A stretch of 64,000 nucleotides of DNA from CAWFGS01 sp963815535. Lineage in GTDB: Bacteria; Pseudomonadota; Alphaproteobacteria; Sphingomonadales; Sphingomonadaceae. Positions 17,840-24,880 of this stretch are shown here, piece by piece. Below the pieces are notes generated by a model. The model was not told the DNA's origin and made no database searches. It saw nothing but the letters and a program-made list of their open reading frames with translations. Position 1 is the stretch's first letter, and each line of letters begins with the position of its first letter. The translations under genes and the position numbers were made by a program. The DNA lies in NCBI GenBank assembly GCA_963815535.1, contig CAWFGS010000002.1, positions 186,001 through 250,000 of the forward strand, read 5' to 3'.

Positions 17840-19249
17840 TTGGCCTTGGCACTGATCGATTTTTCGGCATGGGAATGGCTGGTCCTGGTCAGCCGCGAAT
17901 TGCTGTTGTTCGCCGGCATCTGCTTCCTGCTCGGAAGTTTCGATGAACTGGCGATCGACGTGATATGGCTATGGCTGCGCTTGACCGGGCGAGCCGACGA
18001 TAAGGTCGTTTCGCAGGCTTTCGATCATTGCGCGCCGTTAACAGGCAAAGCGGCCGTCTTCGTTCCCGCCTGGCTTGAGGCGGAGGTTATCGGCGATACG
18101 TTGCACCGGATGGCAACCGTCTGGCCGCAGCGCGATCTGGCCATTTTCGTTGGCTGCTACCCAAATGATCCGGGCACCATCGCTGCCGTCGATAGCGTTT
18201 CTAAAAACGATCCGCGTATTCGCATGATCGTGAACGATCGCCCCGGCCCGACGACGAAGGCGGACTGCCTCAACCGGCTGTATCGTGCGATGTGCATGGA
18301 AGAAGCCGCGTCGGACGAACCCTATCGCATGGTGGTGTTGCACGATGCGGAAGATATGGTCGATCCGGCGGCGCTCACTGTGCTGGACCGCGCCATCGAA
18401 CGTGCTGCATTCGTTCAATTGCCGGTTCTGCCGCTGCCCCAACCGCAATCGCCCTGGATCGGCAGCCATTATTGCGAAGAATTCGCCGAGGCGCATGGTA
18501 AGACGATGGTGGTCCGCGATCGTCTGGGTGTCGCCTTGCCCGGCGCAGGTGTCGGATGCGCCGTAGCGCGCGATATGTTGGCACGAATGGCCGACGGAGG
18601 GCGGCGGCGATGTGCCGTTTGCCTCCGATTGCCTGACCGAAGATTACGAATTGGGCCTCGACGTCGCGAGGTTGGGTGGGCGATGCCGTTTCGTCCGCGC
18701 GCGAACGCGGGACGGCCGTCTGATCGCGACCCGGGCTTATTTTCCCGACACGCTGATCGCTGCCGTCCGGCAGAAAACCCGCTGGTTGCAAGGCATTGCT
18801 TTCCACGGGTGGGACCGGATGGGTTGGGGGAGAGGCGGAGTGGAACGCTGGATGCGTTTTCGCGATCGGCGCGGGCCGTTCACCGCGCTGGTTCTGGCGA
18901 TGGCGTATCTGTTGCTGATCCTGGGCGCGGCGGGCTGGGTCGCGATGTCGGCCGGTTCGGCGAACCGTTCGTGTTGGCTCTACCGCTTCAAGCGTTGATC
19001 TACGCCAATCTCGCAGCGTTCGCATGGCGCACGATCTGGCGGTTCGGATTTACGGCGACGGCGTACGGCGTTTGGGAAGGGTTGCGAGCGGTCCTTCGCA
19101 TCCCGGTCGCGAACGTGATCGCCATCATGGCGGGGCGCAGGGCGCTGATGGCATACATTAGATCGCTGGGCGGGCGACCGGTCGTCTGGGACAAGACCGC
19201 GCATCGGCGCCACCCCGAAACCGACGAATTGACGGCGGACATGCGATGA
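17840..19249 (+). CDS. NfrB-like membrane glycosyltransferase, GT2 fold (frameshifted)
   Basis: Membrane glycosyltransferase of the type found in bacteriophage N4 adsorption protein B. The N-terminal helix (WEWLVLVSRELLLFAGICFLLGSFDEL) and the phrase KAAVFVPAWLEAEVIGDTL are typical. The GT2 nucleotide-sugar site follows (VLHDAEDMVDP, a DxD-like motif), then the acceptor motif CLTEDYELG and RQKTRWLQGI. The frame moves near 18600 and back near 18950, which suggests one missing and one extra base. The start is a TTG (17840 or 17846) after GGGGGAG. The stop overlaps the next ATG (ATGA), so the two genes form an operon. It probably makes or modifies a surface polysaccharide. Confidence 0.78.
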   Translation: MALALIDFSAWEWLVLVSRELLLFAGICFLLGSFDELAIDVIWLWLRLTGRADDKVVSQAFDHCAPLTGKAAVFVPAWLEAEVIGDTLHRMATVWPQRDLAIFVGCYPNDPGTIAAVDSVSKNDPRIRMIVNDRPGPTTKADCLNRLYRAMCMEEAASDEPYRMVVLHDAEDMVDPAALTVLDRAIERAAFVQLPVLPLPQPQSPWIGSHYCEEFAEAHGKTMVVRDRLGVALPGAGVGCAVARDMLARMADGGRRRCAVCLRLPDRRLRIGPRRREVGWAMPFRPRANAGRPSDRDPGLFSRHADRCRPAENPLVARHCFPRVGPDGLGERRSGTLDAFSRSARAVHRAGSGDGVSVADPGRGGLGRDVGRFGEPFVLALPLQALIYANLAAFAWRTIWRFGFTATAYGVWEGLRAVLRIPVANVIAIMAGRRALMAYIRSLGGRPVVWDKTAHRRHPETDELTADMR

Positions 19250-20350
19250 CGCGCAACGCCGTATCGCAAGCGTCGTCGCGCGTAGGGCAACCGTTGATAA
19301 TACTCGCGCTGGTCGCGTTTGGCTGGATCGGTTTGCGCGCGGCTTTGTGGGTGTCGCCGTTTCCCATTGCTGCGTTGCCGTTCGATCTTGCGATACCCGA
19401 TGTCGAAGCGCCGCAGCCGACTGTCCGGCCCGCGACAATCGCGCCGCCAATAGGCCGCGCGGCGTGGGGTGGGCCACGGTATCGCAGGTCGTCGCAACGC
19501 CTAGACACATCAATCCATCGGCAGTGGCGGCTGGCCGATCGCACCATTTTCGCCGGAGCCGACCTAGACCGCAATCGAACAACCCATGCGGGCGATGTAT
19601 CGTCGCTTGCCAGCGCACCCAGCGCAGCCTCCGGGCAGCCTAGTCCAATCGTCACCGCAGCCCGTCTGCCCTCCGCCCTTTCGCCGCAGACCCCATCGCG
19701 GGATCGCTGGCGGTTGGACGCCTGGCTGTTGCTGCGTCCGGGCGACAACGTGCGCGACGACCGGAATACGGCCTGCAGGCTATGGTGCGAGCCAGACAGG
19801 GGCCGTGTTGTCCTATCGACTTGGCAACACTGGTCCGCGCGACGTCCGCATCTATGGCCGCGTGACCAAAGCGCTCGCCGGATCGCGGGAGTTCGATCTG
19901 GCGAGCGGCGTTTCCGTCGATCCGCTGCCCGGCATTCCCATCCGCGCCCACGCGGAAATGCGTGCCACGAGGATCTCCGGGCGAACATTGGTGCGACCCC
20001 AAGCATTCGTAACGGCGCAATTCGCCGAACCGCTGCCCTGGGGGGTCGAGGTCGCCGGATATGGTCAGGCGGGGTATGTCGGCGGAAAGTTCGCCACGGC
20101 CTTCGTCGATGGTCAACTCAAGATCGACCGGCCATTCGTCGATGCGCTGGGCATCGCGATCGCCGGGGGTGCGGGTGTATGGGGCGGGGCGCAGGACGAT
20201 GCCGGGCGGCTCGATATCGGGCCGAGCGTTACCGGCAGTTTCGCCATTGCCGATACGCCCATCCGCATCGCCCTCGACTATCGGCAACGCATCGCGGGCA
20301 GCGCGGCGCCCGGATCGGGGCCGGCCCTGACGATCTCCGCCGGGTTCTAA
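19246..20350 (+). CDS. Probable outer-membrane beta-barrel partner of the NfrB-like enzyme (frameshifted)
   Basis: Translation begins at the overlap with the glycosyltransferase. The N-terminus has a membrane segment (PLIILALVAFGWIGLRAALWV) and a Pro/Ala-rich stretch. After a frame change near 19750-19790 the C-terminal 190 residues form a clear outer-membrane barrel (YGASQTGAVLSYRLG, VTAQFAEPLPWGVEVAGYG, LDIGPSVTGSFAIAD) ending in LTISAGF. This resembles the C-terminal domain of NfrA, the outer-membrane partner of NfrB, but the TPR repeats expected of NfrA are not obvious. The role is inferred from the pairing; I did not recognise the full protein. Confidence 0.6.
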
Positions 20351-20425
20351 CCGCACCATAGCAGGCATGTCCACCAACGCATGTCCGTGCTTTTCGTAAC
20401 GGCACAGGTGCGATAGGGAGCGGCG

Positions 20426-21337
20426 ATGGACGTGTACCTTCCCATTGCAAACCTGTCGGTGAATGGGCTGGTCATCGTCGGGCTTGGCGCGATTACGGGT
20501 ATCCTGTCCGGCCTGTTCGGCGTCGGCGGCGGGTTTCTGACCACGCCGCTGCTGATATTCTACGGCATTCCCCCGACTGTCGCCGCCGCATCCGCATCCA
20601 CCCAGGTGACCGGGGCCAGCGTGTCGGGCGTGTTCGCCCATCGCAAACGGGGCGGGGTCGATTACCGCATGGGCGGGGTCATGGTGGTGGGCGGTGTGTT
20701 GGGCGCTGGCATCGGGGCGGTGCTTTTCCGCCTGCTGCAGGCGGCAGGGCAGATCGATACCATCATCAACATCCTTTATGTCGTGCTGCTGAGCCTGATC
20801 GGATCGTTGATGGCGAAGGAGGCATGGCAATCGATTTCCGCGCGCGGCAAACCGCAGGCCGTGGCGCGTCGGCGGCGGCACAACAAGTTCATCGCCGTCC
20901 TGCCGCTGCGGTGGCGGTTCTATGGTTCAGGCCTTTATATTTCCCCTCTCGCACCGCTGATATTGGGCACATTGGTAGGCATTCTGACCATGCTGATGGG
21001 CGTCGGCGGAGGTTTCATTCTGGTGCCTGCGATGCTGTATATTCTGGGCATGAGCGCCAATGTCGTGGTCGGCACGTCGCTGTTCCAGATCCTGTTCGTG
21101 ACGATGGCGACGACCATGATGCATGCGCTGACGACCAAGGCGGTCGATATCATCCTGGCGGCGTTGCTGTTGATCGGATCGGTCAGCGGGGCGCAGATCG
21201 GCACGAAGATCGCGCAGAAGGTGAAGCCGGACATGCTGCGGCTGGTGCTGGCGGGCATCGTGTTGCTGGTCGCGGCGCGGATGCTGTTCGGGCTGGGCGT
21301 GCAGCCCGATGAAATCTACACGGTGTCGCCGTTGTGA
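20426..21337 (+). CDS. Sulfite exporter TauE/SafE-family permease
   Basis: A 303-residue integral membrane protein with two repeats of the TauE/SafE domain, each carrying the glycine-rich motif (GLFGVGGGFLTTPLLIFYG and LMGVGGGFILVPAMLYILG). Family members export sulfite, sulfoacetate or other organic anions. It is followed, with a 4-bp overlap, by a TIGR02186 protein, a pairing I associate with alphaproteobacteria. The substrate is not fixed by sequence. Confidence 0.85.
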   Translation: MDVYLPIANLSVNGLVIVGLGAITGILSGLFGVGGGFLTTPLLIFYGIPPTVAAASASTQVTGASVSGVFAHRKRGGVDYRMGGVMVVGGVLGAGIGAVLFRLLQAAGQIDTIINILYVVLLSLIGSLMAKEAWQSISARGKPQAVARRRRHNKFIAVLPLRWRFYGSGLYISPLAPLILGTLVGILTMLMGVGGGFILVPAMLYILGMSANVVVGTSLFQILFVTMATTMMHALTTKAVDIILAALLLIGSVSGAQIGTKIAQKVKPDMLRLVLAGIVLLVAARMLFGLGVQPDEIYTVSPL

Positions 21338-22107
21338 TCGGTGCGCCGCGTCTGATGGGGATCGTATTTCTGCTGCTCGGCGCCTTGATGGTATCGGGGC
21401 AGCGCGACCCGATACTCGTGCCCGAAATATCGCAGCACGACGTGCAGGTGCGCCAGGGTTTCGTCGGTACGGAACTGCTGCTGTTCGGCGCGCTGCTCGA
21501 TCCGCGCGGCGTGCGGGCGGGCGGCGATTACGACATCGTGGTCGTGCTGAAAGGTCCGGCCGCCCCGATCCGCTTGCGGGAGAAGGAACAGATCGGCGGC
21601 ATGTGGGTCAATGCACAAAGCAGCGACTTCCGCTCCGCGCCGTCGTTCTTCGCAGTCGCCGCGTCGCGCCCGGTGGATCAGATCGTCGATCCGCGCACGG
21701 CCGCGATATACGAATTGGGGACGCGGTTCATCCAGCTGTCGCCGACGGGGACGATCGACCCTGCGGAACAGCGCCGTTTCACTGCCGGGCTGGTCGATCT
21801 GAGAACGCGCAAAGGGCTGTACAATCAGAACATGACGGGCGTGACCGTCAGCGAAGGGGTGCTGTATCAGGCGCGGATAGCCCTGCCGTCCAACGTGCAG
21901 ACCGGAACCTACACCGCCGAAACCTTCGCCATTACCGACGGGCGCGTGGTGGCCTCCGCCATATCCGAAGTTGCCGTGCGGAAGGTCGGCTTCGAACGGT
22001 TTATCGAAACGTCGTCGCAGGATCATTCGTTGCTGTACGGTTTGGCGGCGGTGCTGCTGTCCATCGCGATGGGCTGGGGTGCGGGGCGGTTGTTCGCGCT
22101 GGTTTAG
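21334..22107 (+). CDS. TIGR02186 family transmembrane protein
   Basis: A 257-residue protein starting with a GTG that overlaps the TauE/SafE stop. It has an N-terminal signal or anchor (LMGIVFLLLGALMVSGQ), a long periplasmic beta-rich region (VRQGFVGTELLLFGALLDPRG, YDIVVVLKGPAAPIRLREKE) and one C-terminal membrane helix (LLYGLAAVLLSIAMGWGAGRLF). This is the arrangement of the alphaproteobacterial TIGR02186 proteins, whose function is unknown. Coupling to the permease suggests a shared complex. Confidence 0.78.
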   Translation: MIGAPRLMGIVFLLLGALMVSGQRDPILVPEISQHDVQVRQGFVGTELLLFGALLDPRGVRAGGDYDIVVVLKGPAAPIRLREKEQIGGMWVNAQSSDFRSAPSFFAVAASRPVDQIVDPRTAAIYELGTRFIQLSPTGTIDPAEQRRFTAGLVDLRTRKGLYNQNMTGVTVSEGVLYQARIALPSNVQTGTYTAETFAITDGRVVASAISEVAVRKVGFERFIETSSQDHSLLYGLAAVLLSIAMGWGAGRLFALV

Positions 22108-22169
22108 GCCGCCTCTTGACGCAATCTTAACCGCGTTCCCTCGTAACGCCCATCGTAATCGGCAACAGG

Positions 22170-24026
22170 GTGGATACGTTTGTTATGACGGATATGGGAA
22201 ACCAGCGGTTCAGGAATTACGAACCGCTGGACAGTGAAGCAGGCCAATCCCCTGCCGCCCAGGAAGGGGCGCAAACTGCGTCCACTCCGCAGCCTGTCGC
22301 CGCGCCTCCGCCGAAGCTCAACGCCGCGCCTACCCAGCCCGCACCCACCCCCGCGCGGCGACGGACCGATGGCGCGCCGCCGCCCGGCGCAGCCAAGCAG
22401 GACAAGCCGGTGGCGCAATCGCGCAACGCCGCGCAGCCGATCGGCGTCGTGCTCGAAATATCGGGCGCCGGATCGCAGATCGCGCTCGATCTGACGCGGA
22501 TCAACGAATGCATGGCGGATGACGATCCCTCGATCGCCCTGGCCGGCCAGGTCGGCAGCCAGATCAAGATACGCGTCGGCGACAATTGGTTGCTCGCCAA
22601 CGTCCGCAATCAACGCCGCGATCGCCGCGCCGAAGGCAGCATCATGGCCGACATCGACTTTCTGGGGGAAGGGCAGGAAGAAAAGCTGACCGGCAAGATC
22701 CACTCGTTCCGTCGCGGCGTCACCCGCTACCCCGTGCCCGGCGCGATGATCTACCCCGCGACCACCGGCGATCTGCGCCAGATCTACGCCAGCGACGGCC
22801 GCTCCAACATTCAGATCGGCACGGTGTACCCGACGAAGGATATTCGCGCCGGCGTGTATGTCGATGCCATGCTGGGCAAGCATTTCGCGCTGCTGGGATC
22901 GACCGGGACCGGCAAATCGACCAGCGCTGCCCTGATCCTGCACCGCATTTGCGAAGCCGCGCCCAAGGGTCACATCGTGATGATCGATCCGCACGGCGAA
23001 TATTCCGCCGCGTTCAAGACGAACGGTCTGCTGCTGGACGTGTCGAACCTCAACATGCCCTACTGGCTGATGAATTTTTCCGAACATTGCGAGGTTCTGT
23101 GCAGCGGATCGGGCGACGAACGCCAGGCGCAGGTCGATATTCTGAACAAGTGCCTGTTGATCGCGCGCAGCAAGAACCGGCTGGCCGAAACCGTAGGCAA
23201 GATCACGGTCGATAGCCCGATCCCCTACCTTTTATCCGACCTGTCGGGCGAAATACAGAACCAGATGGGCAAGCTGGACAAGGCCAATTCCACTGCACCC
23301 TACACCCGCCTGAAAACCAAGCTGGACGAATTGAAGGGCGATCCGCGCTACCAGTTCATGTTCTCCGGCATGCTGGTCGGCGACACGATGGCGGAATTCA
23401 TCGCCAAGATGTTCCGCATGCCGTCAGACGGCAAGCCGATTTCGATCGTCGATGTCTCCGGCGTGCCGTCCGATATCACTGCCACGGTGGTCGCCGTGCT
23501 CAGCCGGCTGGTGTTCGATTTCGCCATTTGGGGCCGGTCCGAAAAAACCTCCCCGATTCTGCTCGTTTGCGAAGAGGCGCACCGATATGTCCCGAACGAG
23601 GCGAATGCCGATGGCTCGTCGGTCGGCGACATTCTGGGACGCATCGCGAAGGAAGGGCGCAAATACGGCATTTCGCTGGGTCTGATCACGCAACGCCCGT
23701 CCGACCTGGCCGAAGGGGTGTTGTCGCAATGCGGAACGATCATTTCCATGCGCCTCAACAACGATCGCGATCAGGCGTTCGTGAAAGCCGCCATGCCGGA
23801 AGGGGCGCGGGGTTTCCTCGATTCCATTCCCGCCCTGCGGAACCGCGAATGTATCATCTGCGGTGAAGGTGTGGCCATTCCCATCCGGGTCAGCTTCGAC
23901 AATCTGGAGGAAATCAAGCGGCCGGCGTCGGAAGATCCCAGCTTCGTCGAACTATGGCGCGAAAGCGGCGGCGAAGAAGAAGCCGTGCAGCGCACCGTGC
24001 AACGCTGGCGTACGCAAGGGTGCTGA
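22170..24026 (+). CDS. HerA/DUF87-type ATPase
   Basis: A 618-residue P-loop ATPase of the HerA-FtsK group. The first 110 residues are Pro/Ala-rich and disordered. Then come a HAS-barrel-like segment, Walker A GSTGTGKST, DPHGEYSAAF, Walker B PILLVCEEAHRY, and the sensor/arginine-finger region ITQRPSDLAEGVLSQCGTII. HerA proteins pump DNA, usually with the nuclease NurA; I see no nurA nearby. Starts at GTG 22170, ATG 22185 and ATG 22194 are all possible. Sixty bases separate it from the TIGR02186 gene, so co-transcription is plausible. Confidence 0.85.
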   Translation: MDTFVMTDMGNQRFRNYEPLDSEAGQSPAAQEGAQTASTPQPVAAPPPKLNAAPTQPAPTPARRRTDGAPPPGAAKQDKPVAQSRNAAQPIGVVLEISGAGSQIALDLTRINECMADDDPSIALAGQVGSQIKIRVGDNWLLANVRNQRRDRRAEGSIMADIDFLGEGQEEKLTGKIHSFRRGVTRYPVPGAMIYPATTGDLRQIYASDGRSNIQIGTVYPTKDIRAGVYVDAMLGKHFALLGSTGTGKSTSAALILHRICEAAPKGHIVMIDPHGEYSAAFKTNGLLLDVSNLNMPYWLMNFSEHCEVLCSGSGDERQAQVDILNKCLLIARSKNRLAETVGKITVDSPIPYLLSDLSGEIQNQMGKLDKANSTAPYTRLKTKLDELKGDPRYQFMFSGMLVGDTMAEFIAKMFRMPSDGKPISIVDVSGVPSDITATVVAVLSRLVFDFAIWGRSEKTSPILLVCEEAHRYVPNEANADGSSVGDILGRIAKEGRKYGISLGLITQRPSDLAEGVLSQCGTIISMRLNNDRDQAFVKAAMPEGARGFLDSIPALRNRECIICGEGVAIPIRVSFDNLEEIKRPASEDPSFVELWRESGGEEEAVQRTVQRWRTQGC

Positions 24027-24123
24027 CCGCTTACCCAATCTTTCCCAAACCGGAAGTTTAGGAAAGTTTAGGCCAACGCACCGTTTGCTTTTGCACCCAA
24101 ATCACCACGGCAATAATACAAAG

Positions 24124-24858
24124 TTACGTCCCTCTCGTATCACCGAACAGGTGGATATGAAGGCGGTCGGACATGCGGAAACCGTGGCGCAAGCAAAGCG
24201 GCACCAACCAGTCTTCCCGCGCGCGCAAGGTCGCGGAATCCGTCCCTTCGGGCATCAGGAACACGCGCGCGGGCGGCAGCGCATGGGCGCGAACCAATGC
24301 CGCCACTTCCACGACATCGGACGGTTGCGCGACCACGAATTTGAAGAATGCGCGCGGGTCCGCTGCATAGTGCCGCAGGCGTTCTGGGATCAGCGCCAAT
24401 TCGCGCGCGTTCCCGCTATGCGCGAGTTTCGGGCTGACATTATATTGATCCACGCGAATGTCGAGCCGGGCGGGGGCGGCGGTGGTCCCGTTGGTTTCCA
24501 CTTCCACGATCATGTCCGGCAGCAGTTCCAGCAGTTCCGCCAGCGCCGATGCCTGCAGCAACGGTTCACCGCCGGTAACGATCAGTCGGTTCTGGCCCAA
24601 CTCCATAATACGTTCGGCAACATCGGCTTCGGGCAGCACCAACTGGTTCGGTTTGCGGGCGAACGTCCGGCCATCGCGGTGGTCGCGCTCGTCGCCATCG
24701 AAATGCCAGGTGTAGGCCGTGTCGCACCACACGCAGGCAAGGTTGCACCGTGACAGGCGAATGAAGGTGCAGGGCGCGCCCGCGCTCGGCCCTTCGCCCT
24801 GGACGGAGGCGAAAATCTCCGGTTCGCCCGGTGTGGTGGTGGCAAGGGTCAGCGGCAT
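24124..24858 (-). CDS. queE: 7-carboxy-7-deazaguanine synthase
   Basis: Radical SAM enzyme of queuosine biosynthesis that contracts 6-carboxytetrahydropterin to 7-carboxy-7-deazaguanine. A 244-residue protein with the EIFASVQGEGPSAGAPCTFIRL start and the 4Fe-4S motif CNLACVWC. It also has the SAM-binding stretches TGGEPLLQ and EVETNGT, and DQYNVSPKLAHSGN. The ATG is 22 bp after the valS stop, so it is probably read from the same mRNA. It is intact. Confidence 0.93.
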   Translation of the reverse strand: MPLTLATTTPGEPEIFASVQGEGPSAGAPCTFIRLSRCNLACVWCDTAYTWHFDGDERDHRDGRTFARKPNQLVLPEADVAERIMELGQNRLIVTGGEPLLQASALAELLELLPDMIVEVETNGTTAAPARLDIRVDQYNVSPKLAHSGNARELALIPERLRHYAADPRAFFKFVVAQPSDVVEVAALVRAHALPPARVFLMPEGTDSATLRAREDWLVPLCLRHGFRMSDRLHIHLFGDTRGT

Positions 24859-24880
24859 CAGGAACGGGCGCGTTTGAACG

